Source of the DNA: Staphylotrichum longicolle
Lineage: Eukaryota; Ascomycota; Sordariomycetes; Sordariales; Chaetomiaceae
NCBI GenBank assembly: GCA_019096155.1
Contig: JAHCVI010000004.1
Span: 2,356,001 to 2,420,000 of the forward strand
Length of the DNA stretch: 64,000 nt
Direction: 5' to 3'
Shown here in pieces: positions 33,801 through 46,042 of this stretch. The notes under the pieces were generated by a model. It worked only from the letters and a program-made list of their open reading frames with translations, did no database searches and was not told the origin of the DNA. Every line of letters begins with the position of its first letter. The stretch's first letter is position 1. The position numbers and the translations under genes were made by a program.

Positions 33801-36754
33801 CTTCCGTTCTGCCTGCCGTCTGTCGTCCAGGGTCGCGCTAAAGAATGCATTGATTTGTTGATTTGTTGACACCATGTCAGCGCTCATGCCCCAGCAGCCT
33901 CAAAGAAGAATAGCAGAGCTGCACAGTGCATTGCTCCCTCCCGCATCAGATCGTCTGGCCGTGGACGCACAGATGCTCACCTCTCCGACAACATTCCCTG
34001 CTGCCAAGTCCTCGACTGCTTGCCGCGGTGGTGACACAAGATGTCCGGCTCACTCCCCGGCCAAAGGATTAAGCGCCGCGGCTGGGCCTTCTGAGACAAG
34101 CGCGCTAGAGGGACAGCATTTCCCCTCCTTCGCCCTGCTGCGCCCCGAGCCCATCCAGGCGGTGTCCATCCCACCTTGACGTCGTCGCCGTGTCGGACGA
34201 ATCGGCAGTCGAGCGCTAAGCGCCCGTCGCGAGGCACCGACACCTACCCCACGTGAGATGAACCGAGCATGGCCGCCACTCACACAGCGCTGCCGGGCCG
34301 GCCCAGGGCACCATGAAGCCGGGACCATCGACCCATCTTCACCGTGGTTGTCATCACCAACATGCCACATGCATTGCGATGCCAGCACCTTGTGCTGCGA
34401 CCTCGATCTCTAGTCGAGGCACTAGCGTCGAGTCTGGCGCTTATTCCTTCCCGCTCCTAGATTGCCGCGAGTGTCGCATCTCTTACGGCGTCCGATTCGC
34501 ACTACACGACGAGCTGAAGCAGGGGCAGCCCTTGACGGAAGACATCAACTACAGTACCAAGGGGTTTGCCCGTTTGCATGTCATCTGAAGTCTGTTTCAC
34601 ATCCGTGCGTTGCACCAGATCAGCCCCCAACCCGATCGAGCAGATATGGCAGATCTCGGTATGTCGTGTACCGAGAACCACGCATTCTCACGCTCGCTCC
34701 TCCTCGATTTGTCGCAATCAGAAAGCTCCTCGGCCGGCCGCAGAGCACCTCCCTCTCCACACCTCAGTCCGCCGTTCTTGTCTATCAGACCAAGGAACTA
34801 ACTCGCTTTTCCTCAAAAGGGCTTTTCTGGTTTGGGAGCCAACGAAAATAGGATCTCACTGGCAGGCGGCGCAGCACTTGGGCTGCCCAATGGGAGAAGC
34901 AGGACCTTGAAGCCCCCTGCACATCAGACCCTTCCGCTCGACCCACCTCCCGCCCCTTGGCGACCGCTGATGGCCCATGCACGAAGTGGATGGGCAGCCG
35001 CTGCCGAACGGCCCCGAAGCCTTCACCCTCCGCCTGCTGATCGCCCGAGACAACCGGCTCATGGCTCCCCTGACGCCTCTCTGCATCCACCACACCACAC
35101 CCATCACACACACACATGCCAGACTCCGCGGTAGTGCGGTTCTCGCGCTTAAGGAGACGCCTGTTCTCACGTCCGGATGGATGTTCTCTGACGTTCGCCT
35201 TGCAACATTCCCTGGTTCAACATGCCGGACAGGGCAAGTTCGGCGGCTACGCAGTCATCTCGCTTCGTTGCAACCCACCATCACGGGCCTTTCCCAGAAA
35301 GGCGTGCCAACAACTTTAGGCTCGCCATTCCCCTTACGGGGGTAGCGTCATGCCTCATTTTATCGCCTTCGTTTGCCTTGTCCTTGCGGTTGGCTCGAGA
35401 AAGGGTACTGCGTTCTTGGAAGTCCCGTGGAGCTGGCACTGGATACTTACGCAGTCAGCCAAGATGCAGCTGATATGGTAAGCGTGCATCTCACGCTGTG
35501 CAACCCTTGTTCTGGATGACGGTGGTATCTTTATCCTGCTTGTCAGATCGATGATGGAGCAACACACTTTTGGTGACGAAGACACTGGCAGGGAAGAGCA
35601 CATCCGAACTCCGTGATCCAAGTGATCTGCCCGGGGTTTTGCGTCTCGGGTTGTCGATCGGCTCGATGTTCCCTCATTGTCAAAGGTGACGACGGACTTG
35701 CCCACGCCGTAAACGGGGGACGCGACCTCTTGAGCAACAAGGCGGTGCCCGGGTTTCGACCTTCCGGAGGCTTTGACCCGAGCTCCGGGAAACCATGAGC
35801 AGTGGCGAATCGATGACATTCCAGCACTCGGTGAGGGGTTGATCCCTCGCCCGGGCGGCAGTTGGAAGATCCGCGCCTGATGAAGGTGGTGCCATGCCAC
35901 TCAAGGCGCGTGGTTGGAGTCGCGGCTATCGACTGCGTCGCGGCAAAATGAACCCAAAAGAAGAAGGGTACTCCCAACTCGAGGCAGGTACAAAGGCCGG
36001 TACATACTAGAACCCTTCGATCATTCTTCAAGGGGCGTGACATCTTTCTGCATGGGTTGTCGTCGACGTGGTCAGCAAATGCACCACCACACTCCCAGTC
36101 CTTGCCCGACCCTTACCCCCCCCCTTTCCCATGCCCCTGCTTTCTTGGGCTGACAGGGGTGACGGGCGGCGGGAGACAAGCACCCCTCCAAAACGGGGAA
36201 GCTACCGACTAAGCCTCTCCTGCAAAGGCCGCCAAGCCTGCATTCGATCTCCCCCCCGTCCCTCTCTCCATCTGGTTGCGCCAACACTCGAGAAAGCAGC
36301 GGGCCCTGTGGGCCGTCTGAATATAGCAGCGCCGCAAACCTGCCGCGCTGTAGTACCCCAGAATGCTTCGGGACCCATTGTCAACGGAGATGGAAGCACG
36401 CGCTCCCTTCGGGCCCGGCACTGTGGCCGCCTTTCTGGTGCCATGATCCCCTGTTCCCTACCGCTTTCTTCCAGCTGAGGCTTGTTTCCCGTTTCCTCCA
36501 CTCCCAGTCCTGCTGTTGTCACTTCTTGTCTTCGTCCTGCTCACCCTCTCTGCCCCGGCCCTGCGTGTGCTGGTGCAGCCGCGCGTGTACCGCGTGTGCT
36601 GCGTGTACTGCCGTACCCCGACCCAGAGTTTGTCACTCTGGTGTTTGTTCCCTTCTCGACTGCTACCTCTCCACTCGTTTCAGCAGTCCAACAGGGCTGT
36701 GTAGTCCCAACTTGGTATCGAGCTTCCAATTTGAGAAGACTGCTGCCGCCCATC
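30843..36754. other. gene-poor spacer of almost 6 kb
   Basis: No recognisable protein family, tRNA, rRNA or mobile element was found on either strand. Frames are all short (mostly under 180 codons) and overlap one another. Small tandem runs occur, such as GATGCAACA-like units near 33337-33367, TTGATTTG repeats near 33848-33868 and CA-rich runs near 35088-35115. The right part becomes pyrimidine-rich and probably forms the promoter and leader of the transcription factor gene. Confidence 0.5.
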
Positions 36755-39700
36755 ATGGCTAGCCTCAGCTTTATAATGGATGTCAACGACGACCACCAGA
36801 ATGACGGTCGACCCCCCCTCAATAAAAGGGACAGGGGCGCGCACAAACCGGCCAGTGCCGGTCCGCCTCATGAACCACCCTCCAACACACGGCCAGGCCC
36901 TAGCCATGCCAGTAGTCCCGGCCTGCCCACCGTCGAGAAGGATATCAAGCAGACCCTCCCCGCTGGTCAGACCAGACGGCCCGGTGCTTCCTCCCGGTCT
37001 CCCAAACCACTCGTTCTGCAACCACCAAGGGAAGACGCAAGAGCCGGAGCAGGAGTTGCTGTTGCCACCTCGCCCTCGGCTTCGACATCGCCATCCTTGT
37101 CGGCATCCACTGCTCGGCAGTCGACACGCCGCCGGAGCTCGACAAGCACCGACTCGATGGACCGGTCGCGGTATGGCTCGGCCCCCTCGTCGTCGTCGAT
37201 GAGCGGGGGTCTGCAGCGACCAATGCCCCTTCATTCTGCGTCGTCTCAGTTTATTCCAAAGACCACGCCGAAGACAGGACGGGTCAGCAAAGCAAAGAAA
37301 GGCTTGCCGGTCCACGTTTGCGACATTTGCAGGCCGCCCAAGGTATGGAGCCCATGCAGTCTTGTCCTCCTTTATGCTTGCTTTCTGTGGACTAAAAAAA
37401 CCCGAACGTGTAGACCTTCACTCGAGCTGAGCATCTGAGGTAACCATCGACGCTTTCCAATAGACAAACTCTAAATTGTTCACCACTGACACGCGTACTT
37501 CCAGACGGCATCAGTTGGGCCACGGGGCACCGCAGTTCCAGTGCACTGGCTGTGACAGGTCATTCCACCGAGCCGACTTGTTGACGCGGCATCAGCAAAA
37601 GCAGTACGTGTAGGGCGATGTTTGGGGTGTCTCATGTTTACTGACGATGGCCGTAGCGAACACGATGGCGACGACGACATGTCGAGGCTGGGCTCTGCAC
37701 AGCCGAGTCCACACCCCTCTCCAGCAGCACTCTCTTTTCAGACCCGACACCCTCCAGGAACGCCCGGTCAAGGTTCCGTCGTCTCTCCAGCGGCAACTGA
37801 GGTTCCGCCGCCACCCACCAACACTGGAGGGAACCAGCCGGGCTTTTCTCGGATCGGAAGTCCCTCGAATGGAAGCAACTCCGTCTACGGGACGACCTCG
37901 AGGGCCCCATCACAAGACTTCCACAGCCCTTACACCCCAACTCTATCCATTGTCAACCCGACGCAATCACCCTCGCTTAGGGGATCATACCAGAACAGCC
38001 TCGGGGAGTATCAGCCCAGGACTGGTCAGCCGTCAATATTCGTGGTCACCCAGTTACCTAGCGTGCAACAGTCTGCGGAGCTGCCAGAGTTGTACGACGC
38101 ATCACCCAATCCATCATCGGCCTCGGACAGTACGTTCTCGACACCCGTATCAGACGTCTCCAGGATCCCGCGCCCCTGGGTGCGCGGCCACCGATCCCCG
38201 ACGTCCGACTGGGCTTCTTCGCAAAGGCTCTCACCGTACCCCGGCACTGCGCCACGCGGACTCCAGAGTTCTGGATCAGGGATCGAAGGGATCCCAGCCC
38301 TCCAGTCCCCGCTGTTCATCAGCCCGTATCCGAACTCGCAGCCCTCCGACCACACGTTTGGTGCCACACTGAACGTGCCATCATCCATGGGATACTCCGC
38401 TGCGGGAGCTAGCCACCACCATCTTTCTCTGGGCGCCTCTTCGAACAGTACCGTTTGTCCGCGCCAACATCAGCAAGCTAGCTCGTTCTCGGCGGCTGGT
38501 AGTCGGACTCCGCCTCTGAGCTCATCTTCTCAGGGCAACGAAACTCTGCTCGCGTCCGCTCCAAGCTTTTCGAGCCACTTAGACTCGATGGCCGGCCTTG
38601 ACCAGCGGAAGGGACGCATGGTGGGAGCACATCCGGGGACACTAGGTTCGCAGGGGGCGATGGGTTCCCTGGATATGCTGGGGAACCTAGCCGCCGCATA
38701 TGGTGGCAACAACAGTGCCGCAAGCCCCCATGCCGACAATGTTAGCCATAGCAGCGGCATGGTCACTGAACTCGAACTCGATCTGGCGTTGAGAGGCGAC
38801 TGTGGCATGTCGATCCCTTCCATGACCATCCCGTTGCCTGGCCCAGTCCGGTCCGCCATCCCTCGTTACCTCGAAATATATTGGGCCCAAGTCGACCCGG
38901 TGCTGCCGCTCATTCACCGCCAGTCCCATGACGGAGGCTTGGAAGATATTCTCAAATGCGCCATGGCGGCGGTGGCCACACAGCACCTTGATAGTCGGGA
39001 AGATCGCACTCGCGGAAACCAATTGCACGAGTTTGCATGGCAAGAGGTGAAACGAGTGAGTTCTGAGCTTCTGGACAAACTATCAATATAAAGCAAACGC
39101 TGACGACCACGCCAAACAGGTGCCTCAATGGAGCCTTCAGACCATGCAAGCCATCCTCCTCTGCGAGTATTTCGCGCGCTTCCGTGGCCGCAAGGCCGTC
39201 ACACGACCTTCGAAGCCATTCGAGTCCCTGTATTCGAGGGTGAGTGCTCTGCGGTCCTTTACCGTACCGCGGTTCTCTGCTCTTTCCGAGGACCGCGGTC
39301 TCTGGCTCGTCGACACCACTGCCTGGTCTCCTGTTTCTTCCCCGGCGTCTTCTGATTCCTCCTCCTTTTGTGACGCCATGACTCCCACCACCACCACCAC
39401 CACCACTTCCATGTCTCCTTTTGCCCTGCGGCATCTGAGCCCGCTCCAGGCCACTCCCTGGGGCAGTTTTCCTTCTTCTCAGGTTCGGTCGTCTGCCGCT
39501 TCACCTTCACTCTTCGGAAACACTTCTCTTTCCTCGTCCGGCTCGCCTTTGGCTCTCACTTTTCCTCAATCCCTGAGGAGTAATCTTAATCCTAATTCTT
39601 CCCCTTCAAAATCTCGTTCCCGAGCACACCCCTCTTGGTCATCTCTCTTTGCTCCCGATTGCCAAAGCCCAGCATCCGCTCCAGTACCCTCTCTTTCTCT

Positions 39701-41144
39701 CACGGTTCCCTTCCCTCTGGTTTCCGCTCAAGCATACTCACAGCGTGCTTCCAACTCACAGGTTCTGTACCAGAATTCCGCTCTTTTGGACCAGGCCCTG
39801 CTCGCCGTGGATCAACACCACCTCCCCGTTCAGGACCGGTGGCAGCATTGGATCGAGATCGAATCACGCCGTCGTCTCCTCGCCGCTTGCTTCTTCGGCG
39901 ACGGCCATGCCGCCATCTATCAGCAGCAGCGGCGCGCACAGGACACCGATGCTGGGGCATCGGCAGAGCTCCAGCTGATCCCTCTCCTTGGCCGAAGCAC
40001 CAAGCTCTGGGAGGCGTCCTCGGCGGAAGAATGGTTAACAATTTTGGCGGCTGATCCAGGCGCGCTCCAACCTGACCACGTCCCCACTCTTGAGCACCTT
40101 ACGCGCGAGGATGTGCTGCGTTACCCTCCTATTGACCGCATGATTGTCCTCGGCGTCCTCGCCCAGCGACTCCCACGCGCCCAACGGCCGCCCTCGGCAG
40201 CCTCACTCTCAGCAAACAACTCGCCCCCTCCAGAAATGAATTCGCACATGCAGCATGTCGGCAGCCAGTTCAACCAGCAACCCCCAATGTACCGCCACCA
40301 CAACCACCAGTCCTCACCCCAACTCCACCCCGCACACGACATCTTCAACGCCGAAGAGCGCATCAACACGCTCTTCCCCGACTGCCCCATCGCCAACACC
40401 TATCTCGCGCTCCACCACACCCCGCTCCGCGACCTCCTCGCCGTGGGCGGCGACTCGTGGCTCTTCTCCCAAAAGGTCCTGCGAGCCACCACCTTCCACG
40501 AACACCAGAAACGCCTCAAGATGTGGGTCACCGCCGTCCCAGGGACGACCGGCAGCGGCAGCAATCACAACAACCCGTCCGGTCTGAACGTCGCCCACGC
40601 AACCATTTACGCGGCCCGCGCCATCCTGGGCTTCCTCGACCGCGAGACGCACCGTGCCCAGCAGCAGCCATCATCGTCGTCATCGTCGTCGTCATACCCG
40701 CTCCGGCACGCCGCCGCCGCCTCCGCCGCCTGGTCCGCAGACATGTCGGACTACTGGGCCATGTACGTGTGCGCGCTGATCTGCTGGGCGTTTTGCCACC
40801 CCGCGCGCAGCGCGGACGGCCTCGCGCCGCCGGGCGGCGACGGCAGCGGCGGCAGGCAGCGAGGCAGCAGTCCCGCGGCCGTGCTGATGCCTCCGATGGC
40901 TTCGTCCTCGCGGCCGGCAGGCGACGAGGAGGAGGCGGTGGGGTGGCTGCGGATGGTGGCCGCCGAGGGGGTGCGGGCCGAGGACGTGCTGCGGGTGCGC
41001 GGGCGGCGCGAGGCGGGTGGCGTGGTGGGGTTGGTGAGGAGGCGGTTGGAGAGTGATTGTGTGGGTGGGCGGAGCAGGCTGTATGTGGATGCCGTTGGGG
41101 TGCTGCGCAAGGTGGAGGACGGTGTCGGGTGGAAGTGGTTTTGA
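36755..41144 (+). CDS. C2H2 zinc-finger transcription factor with fungal-specific TF domain
   Basis: The exons are 36755-37342, 37414-37439, 37505-37603, 37657-39055, 39120-39239 and 39762-41144, giving 3615 nt and 1204 residues. Two adjacent C2H2 fingers are assembled from exons 1-4: HVCDICRPPKTFTRAEHLRR and then FQCTGCDRSFHRADLLTRHQ. The first finger is split by an exon of only 26 nt. A Ser/Pro-rich region follows. The fungal-specific transcription factor domain then starts near YLEIYWAQVDPVLPLIHRQ and continues through WQHWIEIESRRRLLAACFF. This pairing of two C2H2 fingers with that domain is a known fungal architecture, but I cannot name the ortholog. The fifth intron (39240-39761) is 522 nt, a multiple of three, and free of stops. 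Its removal restores SLYSRVLYQNSALLDQALL, which reads more like the family, so I splice it. Confidence 0.85.
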
Positions 41145-42165
41145 TACCTGAACCACTCGTCGTCCACTTGTGGCCTCGCATCTCCCGCTGTTCGTTGTCC
41201 CTCTCTGCACTGCAGACCTTGCCTTCTCCTCCCACGTCCCTCGAACTTCACTTCTCTTTACCGCGAAGGCTGTTGGCCGCTCACGCAAACTATCACTACG
41301 GCGCAACCAGTTTCTTCCTCAACTTCAACTTTCCATCTTCAGGCCATCCGACCATCTCAGTCATTTCCAAGATCTCAACCAGCCGCGGGTCTAATGGATA
41401 GACGGACGCATTCGTGGTGGGCATACTCTGCCTTTTTACTTTTCATTTCTCTCTTTTCACCTGAGCATATGGGACAAGGACACTGCTTTGATACCTCAGC
41501 ATGGCAAAGGGGTCGGTTGGTTGAGTCCATTCTTTTTCTCTTCACCATTTTGAAACGACAGGAGCATTGCCACATCACACTCATTCATAAGGGTACGGCG
41601 ATGAGTACGACATTTGTTTACTCTGTTCTGTCTTTATTTCTTTTCCCTTTTTTTTCTCTTCGTCTGTTTGACGGTCCTACCTGTCTATTTCGACTGTATT
41701 TTTATGTATCATTTGCCTCATTTGAAAGATCGGCTGTTGCCATGTACTTTTAGCTCAGCAACGAACGGAGTGCGACGCAGGAGGATAATCTAATGATAGA
41801 TGAGTATGTAATGATGACGATAACAAGGAGACAGAATGGGAACAAGCGACAAATTTGGTATCGCTATAGTTGAGCTTTGGGAATGAGACTGATTGATTCT
41901 ATTTGCGCGCATAATTTAATGGTCAGCACCGGATGTAACATGGCCAAAGCATGTCTATTTCAGCACCACAAATATAGAATTAAGTCTAGAGACCTCTTGC
42001 TTTTCCCGTTCTACCTGCCCTGTGGTATCCTAAGCGCCATGTGTTAAAACACGCACACCACATTCGAGTTGATCTAAATGCTATCCCCTGAGCTGCCCCA
42101 CCCGATGACACAAACGCCGGTAAGACCAGTAAGGAACCATGGTGTATAAGTCTGTTGGCTTGTTT
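41145..42165. other. convergent 3' spacer
   Basis: This spacer of about 1 kb, AT-rich in its centre, lies between convergent genes. No RNA gene or repeat is supported. Confidence 0.55.
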
Positions 42166-45100
42166 TTAGAACAAGCCGTCAATCTCGCCTGTTTCGGCAT
42201 CGACATCGACGTTGAGATAGCCGGGCGCGGTGGGCAGACCAGGAATCGTCTGAATGTCAGCGGCCAAGGCGTAGAGATAGCCGGCACCGGCAGCCATGCG
42301 AACATCGCGGATGGGAACCGTGAAACCCGTCGGGGCGCCCTTGAGCTCAGGATCGTGGCTGAGCGAATACTGCGTCTTGGCGACACAGATCGGCAGGTTT
42401 CCGAAGCCCTGGCGTGTGTATGTGTCGACCTTCTTCTGGGCTAGCTCGCTGAACTCCACGGCTTCAGCTCCATACATCTCACGGGCAATCTTCTCGATGC
42501 GCTCCTGCACGGTGCCCTCCAGGCTATAGAGCAGCTTGAAGTCCTTGGGTTTCTCGGATGCGGCGATGACGGCGTGCGCAAGGTCGACAGCGCCCTTGCC
42601 GCCTTCGGCCCAGTGGTTGGCGAGAACAGCATCCTCAGCGCCAGCCTTGATGGCTTCCTCCCGGACGACATCAATTTCAGCCTGCGTATCGGTCGAGAAC
42701 TTGTTGATGGCAACAAGAACGGGCACGCCATACGACCGGGCGTTGGCAACATGCTTGGCCAGGTTGACACAGCCCTTCCGCAGCACCTCAACGTTCTCCT
42801 CCCTGTACACGGCATGAAGAGGTGCACCGGGGGAGATGGGCGGGCCGCCGCCGTGAACCTTGAGGGCACGGATGGTGGCAACGACGATGACCACATCTGG
42901 AACAAGGCCCGAGGTGCGGCACTTGATGTTGAAGAAGCGCTCACCGCCCATGGTGAAGTCAAAGCCTGCCTCGGTCACAACAAAGCCGGCCTTGGACGAG
43001 TGGTCCTCGTCGGGCTCCGTGCCGGCAAGCTTCAGGGCCATCTTGTCAGCGAGGATCGAGCTGTTTCCGATGCTGATGTTTGCGAAAGGGCCCGCGTGCA
43101 CAAACACAGGGGTACCCTCCAAGCTCTGCATGAGGTTCGGCTTGATGGCGTCCCTCATTAGAGCGGCAAGCGCACCGCCGGCACCAATGTCGTCGCAAGT
43201 GATAGGCTCGCCGCTCTTGGAGCTGGCAACAACCATCCTGCCGAGACGCTCCCGCATATCTGCCAGACTGGTGCTCAGCGCCAGAATGGCCATGCACTCA
43301 CTTGCTACCGAGATATCGAAGCCTGTCTGCCGGCTGTGCCCCTTCTCGGTGGGTGCGTTTCCGATGACAATGCCGCGCAGGTGGCGGTCATTGACATCCA
43401 AGACGCGGCGCCAGGTGATGGTATCAGGGTCGATATCGAGACGAGCGAAGCGGCGGATCTCCTCTTCGCTCAGCGAATTGGGATCCGTCTTGTCAATGCC
43501 CAGCTTCTTCAGCCGGCGCAGCATGACGGGCGCAAATGTCCTTGTGCCGTTCTTGACCGGAACCAGACGCTTGTAGAGGGCGGCGTCTTTCTGGGTGCTC
43601 TCATGGAACATGCGAGTGTCAATGGCGGCGGCGAGAAGGTTGTTCGCGGCCGTGATGGCGTGGATGTCGCCAGTCAAGTGCATGTTGAACTCATCCATGG
43701 GAATAACCTGGCTGTAGCCGCCACCAGCAGCACCGCCCTTGATACCGAATGTCGGGCCCTGGCTGGGCTGCCGCACGTTGGCGAAGGTGACGCGGCCGAC
43801 ATGGGCGCCTAAGGCCTGGGCGAGACCCATTGTCGTCGTAGACTTGCCCTCACCCAGAGGCGTAGGGGTGATGCCGGTAACTACTACGTAGCGGCCGTTC
43901 CGACGATGGTCGAGGCGCTTAAGAAGGCTCAGATCCACCTTGGCCTTGTATGAGCCATATGGCTCCAGCTCGGAAGGGGAGATGCCAATCTCCTTAGCAA
44001 TCTGAGTGACGGGCTTCGGCGCCTGAGCCCGAGAGATGGCGATGTCAGAGGGCACCGGCTCCAGAAGCTTCAGATGCAGAGGCACAACGCGTCTTTGCTT
44101 CTCAGCATTGAACGATTGCGTCGCCGCGTCGACAACGTTGTGAAGGAGCATAGCAACGGTCATCGGGCCTACACCGCCGGGCACGGGGGTGATATGGGAG
44201 GCAACCTGGGAGGCGGATTCGAAGTCGACATCGCCCACCAGACGCTGGCCAGATTTCTTGGTGGCATCCGGGATGTAGTTGGTCCCTACATCGATGACGA
44301 CGACGCCCGGCTTGAGCTGCTCGCCCCTGACAAAGCCCGGCTTTCCAATGGCGACAACCAAGACGTCAGCGTTTTTGAGATGCTGGTCTAGGTCCTTGGT
44401 CTTGGAATGGCAGACAGTGACGGTGGCATCGGCGTTCTTCAGGAGATAGCTGACGGGGCTGCCGACGATGTCGCTCCTCCCCAGAACCACGGCATTCTTG
44501 CCGGCCAGGTCAATGCCAGCCTCCTCGAGGAGCACCATGACGCCCTTGGGTGTGCAAGGGACAAAGAAGGGCCGGCCGCCCCGCTTGGCCAGCTCGCCGA
44601 TGTTGTGGGTACCAAAGCCGTCGACATCCTTCTCGCTGGCCACAGCCGAGGTGACGTTGTACTCGGAGACGTGCTTCGGGAGCGGCAGCTGCACCAGAAT
44701 GCCGTGCACGGCCGGGTCGTTGTTAAGGGCGATAACACGGGCGACAAGCTCGGCCTCGGTGGCCGCCTCGTCGAACTTGATCAACTCGCAATCAATTCCG
44801 CACTGGACATCTCCACGTTAGACCCTGCACTCAAGATCCTGGCCATGTTTGTGGCTGCTCACCTCCTCGGCAGCCTTCAATTTCATGCGCACATATGTGG
44901 CTGCAAAACATCCCGTGGTCAGTGTCAGTGTCAACGACACGAATCCTTCTCGGCGTGTCTGGGGCGTGCGGCGTCATGGCGGCGGGGTTCATGGGGCAGG
45001 GCTGGTCAGTGGTTGGGACGCAAGCTTACAAGAGTCAGAGCGGTCGCCCACTGCAGCAATTTGTTGGCGGTTAGTTGAGTCACACACTTCAACCTCGAGT

Positions 45101-45745
45101 CATTGGCGGGGGATGCAACGCACCTTGGATAATTTTGAGGCACGGTTGGAAGCGTGGGTTGATGCCCTTCTTCTCCGCGATCTCGGCACGCAGTTGCTCG
45201 CGCACCTTGCGCGCAATCGCCGTTCCGTCAATCTTTGCTGCGGCCATTGCTTCTGCTGGTGCTGCTGGCGCTGCTGCTGCTGCCGGACTGCAGAAGGACC
45301 TGGAAGACACTGCGGGCACGCTGAGGTTTTGGGAACGCAAAAGAGCGCTGCAAGTGGTGTGACTCCTCGTACTGCGGCTCCCGAATGTCGGGCTGAACAC
45401 GGATGGAACCCCGCGGCAGGTGTTAAAGGCGTGAGAGGTGCGAGAGGTGGGACGGCGCGGGGCAGCGGAGCCTACGGCAGCCGAGGCAGGCCGCCGAAAG
45501 TCGGCTCCCATCGTGTTGACTTCCCCTGTCTCACATGCTGCTGCCCCTGATGTTGTTGCATCTTGGGCAATTGGCAGCGGGCTTCTTGCCAGTCGAACGG
45601 CCGACAGCCTTGTCCTGCAATTCGACAGCCTCAAGCTCCTTGACTGTGATTGAAATTGGCTGGCTGGCGAGTGGCGTGTAATGGGCTGGGTGCTGTGTGT
45701 GAGGCCCGGAGTCGGAACTCTCTGAGCAAGGCGTGAGATGGTCAT
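42166..45745 (-). CDS. C1-tetrahydrofolate synthase, trifunctional, probably mitochondrial
   Basis: The four exons, in coding order, are 45745-45124, 45050-45030, 44900-44863 and 44802-42166, giving 3318 nt and 1105 residues. The enzyme interconverts 5,10-methylene-, 5,10-methenyl- and 10-formyl-tetrahydrofolate and so supplies one-carbon units for purines, thymidylate and formyl-Met. The dehydrogenase/cyclohydrolase domain starts at KIDGTAIARKVREQLRAEI. It includes DGFGTHNIGEL, the site CTPKGVMVLLEEAGIDLAGK and PVPGGVGPMTVAMLLHN. The formate-THF ligase domain has the ATP loop TPTPLGEGKSTTTMGLAQAL. The second exon has only 21 nt. Ahead of the domains lie about 165 residues rich in Arg, Ser and Ala, consistent with a presequence. 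In-frame ATGs at 45745, 45511 and 45247 could give mitochondrial and cytosolic forms. Yeast counterparts are MIS1 and ADE3. Confidence 0.93.
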
Positions 45746-45753
45746 GGCCACCG

Positions 45754-45805
45754 TGACTCTGCCGCTCCTGTTGTCGAAGGATCAATTTCGTCTGCCTGGT
45801 GACTC
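45754..45805. promoter_or_regulatory. two TGACTC cores close to the C1-THF synthase start
   Basis: TGACTC occurs at 45754-45759 and again at 45800-45805, just upstream of the first ATG of C1-THF synthase. TGACTC is the core of Gcn4/CPC1 sites and of the Bas1 site, which control amino-acid, purine and one-carbon genes in yeast. Function here is inferred. Confidence 0.4.
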
Positions 45806-45942
45806 CGAGGTGCTTTCTCAGCCCAACAGGAACCGCTGAAACGAACCAATCGATCCTCGACGACCAAGTGAAAATCGGACAAGTGAGTCCTGGGCCTGGA
45901 TCCCTGTGTATAAAAAGGGTCTTGTGGTGGAGAGGGCCCAGC

Positions 45943-45949
45943 TGAGTCA
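45943..45949. promoter_or_regulatory. TGAGTCA, full Gcn4/CPC1-type site
   Basis: A perfect seven-base TGASTCA match lies 198 nt upstream of the first C1-THF synthase ATG. It fits cross-pathway control of a one-carbon gene. A second copy lies in the first intron at 45076-45082. Confidence 0.45.
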
Positions 45950-46004
45950 CGGCTCCCTCGAACGCGTTTTGCTCCGTCAACCGGGGGTCGGATCACGGAT
46001 GGAA

Positions 46005-46042
46005 GCTACAGCTTGCTACAGCTTGCTACAGCTTGCTACAGC
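46005..46042 (+). repeat. 10-bp tandem repeat, unit GCTTGCTACA
   Basis: Three complete copies of GCTTGCTACA (46011-46040) are flanked by partial copies. The period is exactly 10 bp with no mismatches in the full units. Confidence 0.9.

Noticed and set aside
39240..39761. Treating the open 522-nt segment as normal coding sequence of the transcription factor
   Set aside because: It has a good GTGAGT donor and CACAG acceptor, and removing it restores a more family-like sequence; kept only as a possible retained intron.
41751..41800. Possible tRNA A-box (TAGCTCAGC)
   Set aside because: No B-box (GGTTCGA-like) follows at the right distance and no cloverleaf can be drawn.
45909..45918. TATAAAAAGG as a TATA box for C1-THF synthase
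   Set aside because: It is oriented on the plus strand, while the nearby gene is on the minus strand, and the next plus-strand gene is over 1.2 kb away.
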